A stretch of 30,953 bases of DNA from Lachnospiraceae bacterium. Lineage in GTDB: Bacteria > Bacillota_A > Clostridia > Lachnospirales > Lachnospiraceae. The notes beneath the pieces were generated by a model. That model ran no database searches. It saw nothing but the letters and a program-made list of their open reading frames with translations, and was not told where the DNA came from. The stretch lies in the NCBI GenBank assembly GCA_016287765.1, contig JAEEWS010000037.1:1-30953 (forward strand). The letters are read 5' to 3'. Shown piece by piece: positions 15,536 through 23,626 of this stretch. Position 1 is the stretch's first letter. Every line of letters begins with the position of its first letter. A program made the translations under genes and the position numbers.

Positions 15536-18238
15536 TTATCTGTCAACCTTCACGATATAAGCTTCGAAATCCGCTTTATAAAGGGGTTTCTGACTTGTAT
15601 CCGCGGTCCAGTCATCGATTTCCGTACTCCACTTTGTGGGGTACATGGCAAATTCGCATTCGCCTCCGTCATATACCACTGTTCCGAGACTCTTAAGCAG
15701 TTTATTGTTTACATCTACTGTCTTATACCAGGTTCCTCTGTAATAGCGGTTATACTCATCTGTTCTGTCTCCCTCTCTCACGTCGTTACCCAAAAGTGTT
15801 TCCGTATAGCCGACATATATATAATCTATGTCATACTTTTCTATTATCTCTCTGGCCTCTGCCTCACTGTCGGTGGAATACAGACGTTTCATGTCCTCTA
15901 CTCTTTCCGCAACTATCTGAGGATACTCAAGAGTACCGCCGTTTCTCCACAGCCATTCATGATTTGCCCATCCGATAACAGCCGGGCGTCCGGTAAATGC
16001 GGATATCGTAGCAAAAGGCTTGTAAGCTGTGGTGGGCATCTGAGCGATGACCGCATCACCTTCAGTGTTCTCGATCACCCACTTGATCATATCCTCCAGA
16101 ACCTTTGTTCTTTCTTCCGACTCCTTGGAGAATACACCGTTTATATAGTGTGTACCCATCTCGCCTTCAACAATGGTGTTATAGGAATCCAGTGTTCTGC
16201 CCGGCTTGTCGGATTTGGTTATATCACCCACATAGTTAACAGTGGCATTTCCGAAGTATCCGATGGTCCAAAGGATAAATACAGCGGCAACGATAGCCCG
16301 ATTTCTTTGTTTCTTGGTTTCCCAGAAGATTATAAGTCTCGCGGTTCCGTATGCCATTACGATACCAAACATCATAAATGCCTGATAAGCCAGTTTGAAC
16401 ATGGTGTTTGTTCTTGAATAGGATCCGCCGTATATATCCTTAACATATATGAGCTCACACATAAGAACAAGTCCTGCGGCACAGACAGCTATGGTCAGCA
16501 CAAAGAGATCCGATGTTTCCAGACGGTTAATGAAGGAGAAGAGATGATTGATGCCTCCTCTGGTTCTTCTAACCGTACCGTCATTGTTCTGTGTCTTTTG
16601 AATCTTATATATAAAGCCGGTCTTAATGACATCGTCCTTTTTAACTTTACCCTTTTTGCTCCTGTTGTTTTCCTGTATCCCCGCTTCCTGCTTGTATCTG
16701 TTTATAGCGATAACATAAAGTCCGACACTGACCGACACGGGAAGAGCCCAAAGCACTGCAAGTTCGTAAGGATTGGAATGATAGGAGCAGATGTTTATTC
16801 CCGCTGTCATGCTGTCAAAAAACAGTGTGAACGGAAGCGAGACCAGAGTGCTTATCACAAGACACTCCGCCGCATGGACCGCCGTAAGGATCAAAGTGTC
16901 CTTGTTAAAGCCGGTGATCACTGCATTTGAGAAGCAAAGTACAGCTCCCGATACAACAAAGTATATAGGGAAATCCCAGGAGTTGGTCATCCTGATGATA
17001 CCTATAAGGAAGCTGGCGATAATGATGGCAGGATCCAGAGCTTCCTTTATAAGGTAATTCACGCTTACCTTTTCAAGAGTGCCTTTCTCTCTCGCTGCCT
17101 TCATCCTTCCGGCCCTGTTCAATAAGAAGCCCAGGAGAACGCCGAGTATCAGCATTACATTGGTGATATCCGTAACGTGAGCATGAAGGTCGCCCAAAAC
17201 AAAGGAATAGGAAGGGAACTCATGTATAAGTGTTCCGTCTCCGGTCTTACTGTCGGTAATAAATCTTGTGGATGAGGGGAACCAATAGAACTTTTCTTCC
17301 AGTCCCATAACCCTTTCCATAAAAGGATATATGCATGCATAAAGCACATAATGCATATTTCCCGCAACGAACACCGCAAGTCCTCCGATGGTACCGCCTA
17401 TATGAGCGCAGAGATCTGCAATGGCAGGTCTTGTTTCCTGATAGCCGGGGTCTGTGTATTTCTTTCTTCTGTCATGCTCATTAACTGCCCATTTAAGAAG
17501 CTCTGCCACAATGGCATAAACCTGAACAAAGCCCAAAGAGCAGATCATCATCAGATCCAGATTATATGCATATCCTGCTGAAAGGTTTGAGAGTTTTCCA
17601 AGATAAGCTGCCACATAAATACCGTAGTAATAGTAATTTATGGGCTCTCCCGAGAACCACATGTCTTTCGCAGGCATATATTCCGCATTCATGAGACTTG
17701 CAAGGAATCCGAAGTCCATGTATTTTTCCGTATCATTGGTAATGGTAACTCTGAAGCTCTTAAAATAGCAGAAGAAAAAGAATACTGCCAGGAAAAGCAC
17801 TTCATAATAGAGTATCCTGATGATCTTTTTGGAATCCAGTCCCGAAAAAGGGATGCTTTTCTTTTTATAACACCAAAACGCATAAATCCCGTAGTTTAAT
17901 ACCGCACATATCGCAAGGCATATCCATGTATTTGTGTGGTTAAACTTCATGATCTTTGCCGTTGCCAATGTCCATATAAACCAGGAAGAAACTTCGATCC
18001 CCAGCGCCTTTGCGATAATGTAACCGCCGTCACTGAACCTGTTGAAAGCCGCATGTGCCAGAGGGAAGAATGCAACTCCCGCTGCCAGCATACCGAACCA
18101 CCAGTTCATTACGGGAGAGAAATCAACTCCCAGATACTTTTTACCCAAAAGCAATGTAAACAGTGTCATGAAAAAGATCACCACAACTGATACTATTGGA
18201 AATTCCTTGTTTTGCGTATTAGTCACGTTCTTAGCCAT
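15536..18238 (-). CDS. DUF2298 (Chlor_Arch_YYY) polytopic membrane protein
   Basis: A 900-residue multi-spanning membrane protein with a soluble C-terminal part. Family signs are FSGEPINYYYYGIYVAAYLG, DFGFLASLMNAEYMPAKDMW, EFPSYSFVLGDLHAHV (with the conserved GDLHAH), SWDFPIYF and RTNTMFKLAYQAF. The C-terminal region (about 690-900) includes YIYVGYTE. The family resembles lipid-linked-sugar glycosyltransferases in topology, but its reaction is unknown. The ribosome site GAGGAG is strong. The gene has its own promoter with an ArgR-like box, and argC follows by 25 bp, so it is apparently the first gene of the arginine transcript. Several membrane segments carry charged residues near their ends, as in GT-C enzymes. 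Confidence 0.85.
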   Translation of the reverse strand: MAKNVTNTQNKEFPIVSVVVIFFMTLFTLLLGKKYLGVDFSPVMNWWFGMLAAGVAFFPLAHAAFNRFSDGGYIIAKALGIEVSSWFIWTLATAKIMKFNHTNTWICLAICAVLNYGIYAFWCYKKKSIPFSGLDSKKIIRILYYEVLFLAVFFFFCYFKSFRVTITNDTEKYMDFGFLASLMNAEYMPAKDMWFSGEPINYYYYGIYVAAYLGKLSNLSAGYAYNLDLMMICSLGFVQVYAIVAELLKWAVNEHDRRKKYTDPGYQETRPAIADLCAHIGGTIGGLAVFVAGNMHYVLYACIYPFMERVMGLEEKFYWFPSSTRFITDSKTGDGTLIHEFPSYSFVLGDLHAHVTDITNVMLILGVLLGFLLNRAGRMKAAREKGTLEKVSVNYLIKEALDPAIIIASFLIGIIRMTNSWDFPIYFVVSGAVLCFSNAVITGFNKDTLILTAVHAAECLVISTLVSLPFTLFFDSMTAGINICSYHSNPYELAVLWALPVSVSVGLYVIAINRYKQEAGIQENNRSKKGKVKKDDVIKTGFIYKIQKTQNNDGTVRRTRGGINHLFSFINRLETSDLFVLTIAVCAAGLVLMCELIYVKDIYGGSYSRTNTMFKLAYQAFMMFGIVMAYGTARLIIFWETKKQRNRAIVAAVFILWTIGYFGNATVNYVGDITKSDKPGRTLDSYNTIVEGEMGTHYINGVFSKESEERTKVLEDMIKWVIENTEGDAVIAQMPTTAYKPFATISAFTGRPAVIGWANHEWLWRNGGTLEYPQIVAERVEDMKRLYSTDSEAEAREIIEKYDIDYIYVGYTETLLGNDVREGDRTDEYNRYYRGTWYKTVDVNNKLLKSLGTVVYDGGECEFAMYPTKWSTEIDDWTADTSQKPLYKADFEAYIVKVDR

Positions 18239-18282
18239 TTTATGAACTCCTCTTTTTTGCGTCCATAAGATGAACGCAATTG

Positions 18283-18311
18283 AATATACAACACTTTGAA
18301 TATTTATGCAA
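18283..18311 (-). promoter_or_regulatory. Promoter of DUF2298-arg operon with overlapping ArgR-like box
   Basis: On the minus strand, -35 TTGCAT (18306-18311), a 17-bp spacer and -10 TATATT (18283-18288). The 14-mer TGCATAAATATTCA (18297-18310) overlaps the -35 and differs at one position from the ArgR consensus TGAATWWWWATTCA. An arginine repressor bound there would block polymerase. The same layout occurs in front of argG. Confidence 0.65.
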
Positions 18312-18894
18312 GAATTATTTTATATTTTTTCAATTCTCTTACCGTTCTGGATAAAGGGAAGCCCACAACGTTGTAATAATCCCCTTCTATCTTCTCAACG
18401 TAGGGAGCAAACAATCCCTGTACCGCATATCCCCCGGCCTTGTCAAAAGGCTCTCCGGTCTTTGCATAATCTTCGATCTCTTTTTTCGTCATTTCACTTA
18501 CAAAAACGGCCGTCTTTTCGTCGAAAACGATCTTAAAATCCCTGCCTTCTTTTCTTCCGGTAAGACATACCCCGGTAAACACGAAATGTTCTCTGCCTTC
18601 AATCAACTCTATCATTTCGCAGGCTCTTTCGTAATTCCCCGGCTTCCCCAGGATCTTTCCGTCGCATGCCACCACCGTGTCCGCTCCGATCACCAGAAGA
18701 TCCCCTTTTTCCTCATCTTTTATCCGGGCATATACATCCTCGGCCTTCATTTCAGCCAAAGCCTTTACAGCTTCTTCAGGATCAGGGGTGGTTATCTTCT
18801 CTTCCTTTTCGGACGTAAGGATACGAAAAGTAATCCCCTGCCTTTCAAGTATCTCCTTTCTCCTCGGAGAACCTGAAGCCAAAATAATATTCAT
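18304..18894 (-). CDS. maf: Maf-family nucleoside triphosphate pyrophosphatase
   Basis: A house-cleaning pyrophosphatase hydrolysing dTTP/UTP or modified nucleotides to monophosphates. The hallmark motifs are the N-terminal ILASGSPRRKEIL (4-16), VIGADTVVACDGKILGKP (with the catalytic acidic residue) and the C-terminal DKAGGYAVQG. It has 196 residues and a clear AAGGAGA before the ATG. The AGGYAVQG variant fits the dTTP/UTP (YhdE-like) group, a moderately safe inference. Its stop codon overlaps the promoter of the DUF2298-arg unit. Confidence 0.92.
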   Translation of the reverse strand: MNIILASGSPRRKEILERQGITFRILTSEKEEKITTPDPEEAVKALAEMKAEDVYARIKDEEKGDLLVIGADTVVACDGKILGKPGNYERACEMIELIEGREHFVFTGVCLTGRKEGRDFKIVFDEKTAVFVSEMTKKEIEDYAKTGEPFDKAGGYAVQGLFAPYVEKIEGDYYNVVGFPLSRTVRELKKYKIILA

Positions 18895-18955
18895 TAATAT
18901 ATCTCCTTTTTAAATCCGTTTTACGTTAATGCTGTTCAATGCACAAGTAAATTTC

Positions 18956-18984
18956 ATTATAATAAATATTCCCTTATTGTGCAA
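18956..18984 (-). promoter_or_regulatory. Promoter of maf
   Basis: On the minus strand, -35 TTGCAC (18979-18984), a 17-bp spacer and a perfect -10 TATAAT (18956-18961), about 60 bp before the maf ATG. Confidence 0.7.
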
Positions 18985-19077
18985 CACAGAAATATTCACG
19001 GGGCTTATGAATCCTGCTAATGAGACGGTTAAGACTGCCGAGAAAGCATATGCTTTGGTAACCTCCAAAATTTCTTT

Positions 19078-19137
19078 TGAATTTTTTTGCATTATTTTTA
19101 AAATAATCTTGCATAATTATAAATTTTGTCGTATAGT
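19078..19137 (+). promoter_or_regulatory. argG promoter with two ArgR-like boxes
   Basis: On the plus strand, -35 TTGCAT (19109-19114), a 17-bp spacer and -10 TATAGT (19132-19137). Box 1 at 19078-19091 reads TGCAAAAAAATTCA on the minus strand, matching the box before DUF2298 at 12 of 14 positions. Box 2, TGCATAATTATAAA (19110-19123), overlaps the -35 and matches at 11 of 14. The boxes are 32 bp apart, about three helical turns, as expected for a multimeric repressor. Confidence 0.6.
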
Positions 19138-19210
19138 AATGAACAAATTTAAAAACACATGGTTTCGGACAGTATTCCGATACCGGCTATATACAAAGGA
19201 GAGAATAAAA

Positions 19211-20437
19211 ATGGCAAAAGAAAAGGTTATCCTCGCTTATTCCGGCGGACTTGACACAACAGCGATCATCCCCTGGTTAAAAGAAAACTATGATTACGAC
19301 GTAGTGTGCTGCTGCATCGATGTAGGTCAGGGCAACGAACTTGACGGTCTTGAGGAGCGCGCTAAATATTCAGGCGCCGAAAAGCTTTACATCCTGGATG
19401 TGGTAGATGAATTTGTTGATGAATATGCGATCCCCTGCGTAAAGGCAGGCGCAGTTTATGAGAACAAGTACCTTCTCGGTACCTCCATGGCTCGTCCCCT
19501 TATCGCAAAGAAGCTGGTTGAGATTGCACGTAAAGAAGGCGCTACCGCTATTTGCCACGGTGCTACCGGTAAAGGTAACGATCAGGTACGTTTCGAACTC
19601 GGTATCAAAGCTCTTGCTCCCGATCTTAAGATCATCGCTCCCTGGCGCTGCACGGACACCTGGAAGATGAAATCCAGAGAAGATGAGATCGAGTACTGCA
19701 AGCAGCACAATATCGATCTTCCCTTCGATGCCAAGCATTCCTACTCCCGTGACCGTAACCTCTGGCACATCAGCCATGAAGGTCTGGAACTTGAGGATCC
19801 CAAAAATGCACCCAACTATGATGATCTTCTTGTTTTAGGTGTTACTCCCGAGAAGGCTCCCGATAAAGAGACCGTTATCTCCCTTTCCTTTGAGAAGGGT
19901 GCTCCCGTAGCTCTCAACGGTAAGAAGATGAAGGCTTCCGACATCATCAAAGAGCTTAACAAGATTGGCGGAGCAAACGGTATCGGCATTGTCGATATTG
20001 TAGAAAACAGAGTCGTTGGTATGAAGTCCCGCGGTGTTTACGAGACTCCCGGAGGAACCATCCTTATGGCAGCTCATGAGCAGCTTGAGGAGCTGATCCT
20101 GGACCGCGACACTCTTGCTTATAAGAAGGGTATCGGCGACAAGTTTGCAGACGTTGTTTACGAAGGAAAATGGTTCACACCTCTCAGAGAAGCTCTTCAG
20201 GCTTTTGTTGAATCCACTCAGCAGTATGTTACCGGTGAAGTAAAGCTTAAGCTTTACAAGGGCAACATCATCAAGCAGGGCACCACATCACCTTACAGCC
20301 TCTACAATGAGTCCATCGCTTCCTTCACTACAGGTGACCTTTACGATCACCATGACGCAGAGGGCTTCATCAACCTCTTCGGCCTTTCTCTCAAGGTTCG
20401 TGCAATGATGATGCAGAATAACGATAACAACAAATAA
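19211..20437 (+). CDS. argG: Argininosuccinate synthase
   Basis: Joins citrulline and aspartate using ATP, the penultimate arginine step. The N-terminal ATP pyrophosphatase loop AYSGGLDTT (9-17), [26 protein letters not shown], the substrate loop [14 protein letters not shown] and the C-terminal part are complete; 408 residues is normal. The start is fixed by AAAGGAGA 8 bp upstream of ATGGCAAAAG. The frame is open for 94 further codons upstream, but those include the promoter and are not coding. It reads away from maf and from the main arg cluster, and argH is not in the window. A strong terminator follows. Confidence 0.96.
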   Translation: MAKEKVILAYSGGLDTTAIIPWLKENYDYDVVCCCIDVGQGNELDGLEERAKYSGAEKLYILDVVDEFVDEYAIPCVKAGAVYENKYLLGTSMARPLIAKKLVEIARKEGATAICHGATGKGNDQVRFELGIKALAPDLKIIAPWRCTDTWKMKSREDEIEYCKQHNIDLPFDAKHSYSRDRNLWHISHEGLELEDPKNAPNYDDLLVLGVTPEKAPDKETVISLSFEKGAPVALNGKKMKASDIIKELNKIGGANGIGIVDIVENRVVGMKSRGVYETPGGTILMAAHEQLEELILDRDTLAYKKGIGDKFADVVYEGKWFTPLREALQAFVESTQQYVTGEVKLKLYKGNIIKQGTTSPYSLYNESIASFTTGDLYDHHDAEGFINLFGLSLKVRAMMMQNNDNNK

Positions 20438-20454
20438 ACTCCATTTTGCAAAGG

Positions 20455-20486
20455 GACCTTCGGTAAAACCGAAGGTCTTTTTTTTA
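20455..20486 (+). terminator. Terminator of argG
   Basis: A perfect 10-bp stem (GACCTTCGGT, 20455-20464, with ACCGAAGGTC, 20468-20477), a 3-nt A loop and a run of T from 20478. It begins 17 bp after the argG stop. Confidence 0.93.
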
Positions 20487-20510
20487 CTGTTATCTCCTCC
20501 CATTTCTATG

Positions 20511-20539
20511 TTGTATTTTGATCATTTTGGTGATAAAAT
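20511..20539 (+). promoter_or_regulatory. Promoter of the GDSL hydrolase gene
   Basis: -35 TTGTAT (20511-20516), a 17-bp spacer and -10 TAAAAT (20534-20539), about 60 bp before the ATG. Confidence 0.6.
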
Positions 20540-20602
20540 TTTCTATGCGCAAGAAAGAGAAGGCTTGCGTGTTCTTTATTTTTCTTTATCTTGGGGGTGT
20601 TT

Positions 20603-21283
20603 ATGTGTGCTGCAGCTAAAAAGATCACCAAAATAGTCTGTATGGGTGATTCTATTACCGAAGGATTCGGTCTGGGAGACGATCCTGCGGTCTACTATCC
20701 CACTGCTCTTAACGAATACCTTGGAAATTTCTATACCGTATTTAACAAAGGTGTTACCTGTTCCTGTGTCATTACCAATTCCATAGATAACGAGACCATG
20801 GGGCTGCCCTATGTGAGACAGCCGCGTTATAAAGAAGCATTGGAACTTAAGGGTGACATATACATAATAATGCTGGGTACCAACGATGCTTCTGATGGAT
20901 ACGATCCGAATACCGGCAAAAAGGATCCTCTTGGAAATATGATCAAATATAAGGACCTTTTCGCTCCCTGCTACCAAACCATAATAGACGATGTCAAAAA
21001 AGCTTCGCCCAATGCCGGGATCTTTCTTGTTACACCCATTCCCATTATGAATTGCATATGGCCCAAGCACCAGGAACGTTACCTTGCAAAGCTGTTACCG
21101 ATAATAAGAAGACTTGCCAAGGACAACAATGCCTATTTTATAGACCTTCATCGTGAGTTTCTTCTTATGCCTCAGGCTCAGCTTGAAGCCATGTACCAAC
21201 CCGACGGTCTCCATCCCAACATGATAGGAGCCCAGGTAATAGCCAGCATCATAGCAGGTTATGTAAAAGTAAAAAATAAGTAA
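20603..21283 (+). CDS. SGNH/GDSL-type hydrolase
   Basis: A serine esterase-type hydrolase, 226 residues, without signal peptide. Block I is GDSITEGFG with nucleophile Ser17, block III is LGTNDASDG (Gly and Asn of the oxyanion hole), and block V is DGLHPN with the catalytic Asp201 and His204. The layout fits the acetyl-esterase or lysophospholipase-like group; the substrate is unknown, although deacetylation of a sugar or polysaccharide is common in the family. The ATG at 20603 is preferred; a TTG four codons upstream is possible. The ribosome site is a poor GGGGGTG. It is monocistronic between terminators. Confidence 0.85.
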   Translation: MCAAAKKITKIVCMGDSITEGFGLGDDPAVYYPTALNEYLGNFYTVFNKGVTCSCVITNSIDNETMGLPYVRQPRYKEALELKGDIYIIMLGTNDASDGYDPNTGKKDPLGNMIKYKDLFAPCYQTIIDDVKKASPNAGIFLVTPIPIMNCIWPKHQERYLAKLLPIIRRLAKDNNAYFIDLHREFLLMPQAQLEAMYQPDGLHPNMIGAQVIASIIAGYVKVKNK

Positions 21284-21286
21284 TAA

Positions 21287-21347
21287 AATTAGAGGTTATG
21301 ATCCATATCCAAACCCGGACATAGATAATAACCTCTAATTCTTTTTA
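21287..21347. terminator. Bidirectional terminator between the GDSL gene and the acyl-CoA synthetase
   Basis: 13-bp perfect arms (21287-21299 and 21328-21340, AATTAGAGGTTAT and its complement) with a 28-nt loop and T-rich flanks on both strands. It separates two convergent genes and ends the branched-chain operon. Confidence 0.8.
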
Positions 21348-21348
21348 T

Positions 21349-23016
21349 CTATTTCTTGTTCGCATCCTCATTTCTTATCTGAGCTCTCTTGATCTTACCT
21401 CCGAGAGTCTTCGGCAGCTCATCCACAAATTCCACAATACGGGGGTACTTGTAAGGTGCCGTCGCATGCTTTACATGATTCTGAAGCTCCTTTATGAGTT
21501 CTTCGGAAGGGGTGTATCCCTTTGCAAGAACAACAGTAGCCTTGACCACCTGGCCACGGATGGGATCCGGAGCTGCGGTTATAGCGCACTCAACAACAGC
21601 AGGATGCTCGATAAGTGCCGATTCTACCTCGAAGGGTCCGATACGGTAGCCCGAGCACTTGATAACATCGTCGTGACGACCCACGAAACGATAGTAGCCG
21701 TTGTTATCCTTCCATGCAACATCCTTAAGGTTATAATCTCCTCCGGCAAATGCTGCACTTGTCTGTTCCTCATTTTTATAATATCCGATGAAAAGTCCTA
21801 CAGGAGGGTTCTTCCTTACTCCGCAAATGGTGATCTCACCTTCTTCACCACTCTCGCACTCATGACCGTTTCCGTCCGTAAGCTTGATATCGTAAATGGG
21901 TGAAGGCTTACCCATAGCACCGGGAATAGGCTCAAACCAGGGAAAATCCGCGAACAGTACGGATCCTTCGGTCTGTCCGAAGCCTGTATGTATCTTACCG
22001 CCGGTAAGTTCCAACCAACGGTTGTAAACCTCGGGGTTTAAAGGTTCTCCTGCGGTTGCAAAATTCTGAATGGATGAGAGATCATATGCCTTAACATCCT
22101 CCTGAAGCATGAACCTGTACATTGTAGGCGGTGCACAGAAGGTGGTAAGCTTATAATCCTGCATTACCTGTAACAGCTTTGTAGGAATGAATTTCTTCAT
22201 ATCGTAACAGAAAACCGTAGCTCCGCAGATCCACTGACCGTAGATCTTGCCCCAGCCGAACTTTGCCCAGCCGGAATCGGAAACGCTCATATGAAGCTTT
22301 CCTTCCTGCACCTGCTGCCAATACTTGGCGGTAACAATATGTCCCAGGGGATGGAAGTAGTTGTGAGTAACCATCTTGGGCATTCCCGTGGTTCCCGAGG
22401 TAAAATAGAGCTGCATAATGTCGGTACCCTTGGTAGCCTCATCTCCCACAGGCCTTTCGAAAACGTCGGAACACTTCATGAACTCTTCATCAAAGTCGAT
22501 CCAACCTTCCTTTTTCACATTGTCTACCAGCGCAAATTTGGTAACTCCGGGCATCTCTGCCTTAGCCAGCTCTACCTGTCCGATGACATATTCATCATCC
22601 ACGCATACCATCATCTTAACGCCTGCTGCGTTGCAACGATAGGCAATATCTTTCTTTGTGAGCTGCAAAGTGGCAGGGATAAGGATAACGCCAAGCTTAA
22701 TAAGAGCCGTAGCGCATACCCAGTATTCCCAACGTCTTCTGAGGATCAGAAGCACCACATCTCCCTTTTTAAGTCCCAAAGACTTAAAATAGTTTGCTGC
22801 TTTATTGGAAAGCCGGGACATATCCGAGAAGGTAAAGATCTTCTCGTTTCCGTCATCATCGATCCAATAGAGGCATCTGAGATCCGGCTTTTCCTTAGCC
22901 CAGCCGTCAACGATGTCAAAACCGAAGTTAAAGTTTTCGGGTGCATTTACTGTATAGTTCTTCTTAAAGTCTTCATAAGAATCAAATTCGGTTCTCGGTA
23001 AAAATTTTTCTAACAT
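21349..23016 (-). CDS. AMP-forming acyl-CoA synthetase (medium/branched-chain type)
   Basis: Activates a carboxylic acid to acyl-CoA through an acyl-adenylate. ATP loop YFTSGTTGMPK (204-214), APPTMYRFM, FGQTEG, the hinge region FVGRHDDVIKCSGYRIGPFEVE, and catalytic Lys541 in LPKTLGGKIKR. It has 555 residues. The start is ATG at 23014-23016 with GGAGAG 8 bp upstream; a TTG five codons earlier lies over that site. The overall layout resembles medium-chain (ACSM-like) synthetases. Context with a 2-oxoacid oxidoreductase and a branched-chain aminotransferase suggests isobutyrate, 2-methylbutyrate, isovalerate or aryl acids as substrates (inference). It is a clear paralogue of the synthetase half of the fusion gene at 28196-30463. 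Confidence 0.9.
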   Translation of the reverse strand: MLEKFLPRTEFDSYEDFKKNYTVNAPENFNFGFDIVDGWAKEKPDLRCLYWIDDDGNEKIFTFSDMSRLSNKAANYFKSLGLKKGDVVLLILRRRWEYWVCATALIKLGVILIPATLQLTKKDIAYRCNAAGVKMMVCVDDEYVIGQVELAKAEMPGVTKFALVDNVKKEGWIDFDEEFMKCSDVFERPVGDEATKGTDIMQLYFTSGTTGMPKMVTHNYFHPLGHIVTAKYWQQVQEGKLHMSVSDSGWAKFGWGKIYGQWICGATVFCYDMKKFIPTKLLQVMQDYKLTTFCAPPTMYRFMLQEDVKAYDLSSIQNFATAGEPLNPEVYNRWLELTGGKIHTGFGQTEGSVLFADFPWFEPIPGAMGKPSPIYDIKLTDGNGHECESGEEGEITICGVRKNPPVGLFIGYYKNEEQTSAAFAGGDYNLKDVAWKDNNGYYRFVGRHDDVIKCSGYRIGPFEVESALIEHPAVVECAITAAPDPIRGQVVKATVVLAKGYTPSEELIKELQNHVKHATAPYKYPRIVEFVDELPKTLGGKIKRAQIRNEDANKK

Positions 23017-23041
23017 TTTAATACTCTCCAATCAATGTCCA

Positions 23042-23593
23042 CTACTCAGCGATCATTGTAAGGAAGGTTGCGGGCTTATCGCCGTAGCACTTCTGACCGT
23101 GTTTGTAGTTCGGGTTAAAATATATGCTGTCGCCTGTGTTTAAAATAATCTCCTGGTCGTCAAAGACGACGACGACACTACCCGAAATAACAAGATTGAA
23201 TTCTTCCCCCTTGTGGCTTACAAGATCTGCGGGTTTATCCGAAGGATCCAGAGTAACAAGGAAAGGTTGCATTATTTTGTTAGTAAAGCGATATGCCAGA
23301 TTTTCGAACTTATAGCCCGGATATCTGTCTGCATTCTGCCCTTCACCCTTACGTACCACCTGATAGGTACGGAGCTTTGCGCTTGTACCTGTCATGATCT
23401 CGGAAAAGTCTACATTGTAGAGCTTTGCCATAGAATAGATCACACTGATGGGAACATTTGCTGCGGACTTCTCATATTCCATATAAGTCTCCACATCTAT
23501 CCCCAGCTCACCGGCAACATATTCGGGTGTATAATCGCAAGCATCACGCAGGGCATGGATCCTTTCGGCCAGTTCTTTTAATTCGTCTTCCAT
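23042..23593 (-). CDS. XRE-type HTH and cupin domain regulator
   Basis: A 183-residue protein: HTH of the XRE family at about 7-65 (AERIHALRDACDYTPEYVAGELGI and following) and a cupin_2 barrel at about 107-180 with His127, Glu131 and His165 as likely metal or ligand residues (SHKGEEF, NPNYKHG). Such proteins usually bind DNA and sense a small molecule with the cupin. AAAGGAG lies ahead of the ATG. It sits between ilvE and the synthetase gene, 25 bp before the latter. The same HTH-cupin unit is fused to the synthetase in the first gene of this operon, so this may be an enzyme partner as well as, or instead of, a repressor. Confidence 0.88.
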   Translation of the reverse strand: MEDELKELAERIHALRDACDYTPEYVAGELGIDVETYMEYEKSAANVPISVIYSMAKLYNVDFSEIMTGTSAKLRTYQVVRKGEGQNADRYPGYKFENLAYRFTNKIMQPFLVTLDPSDKPADLVSHKGEEFNLVISGSVVVVFDDQEIILNTGDSIYFNPNYKHGQKCYGDKPATFLTMIAE

Positions 23594-23626
23594 AGCTGCT
23601 CCTTTCGTTTTGCTTTAAATACGGGA

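Larger units (their letters stand above)
18895..19210. other. Divergent maf/argG control region
   Basis: These 316 bp hold the maf promoter, the argG promoter with ArgR-like boxes, and between them a less AT-rich island (about 18999-19072) that includes the perfect palindrome AAAGCATATGCTTT. The island stays open in two opposite frames. The minus-strand reading (18910-19092, [13 protein letters not shown]...) looks protein-like but has no ribosome site before its ATG, so no gene is called. Confidence 0.6.

Noticed and set aside
18929..19210. 94-codon N-terminal extension of ArgG
   Set aside because: It contains the argG promoter and a strong ribosome site directly before ATG at 19211; the extension is AT-rich with no domain.
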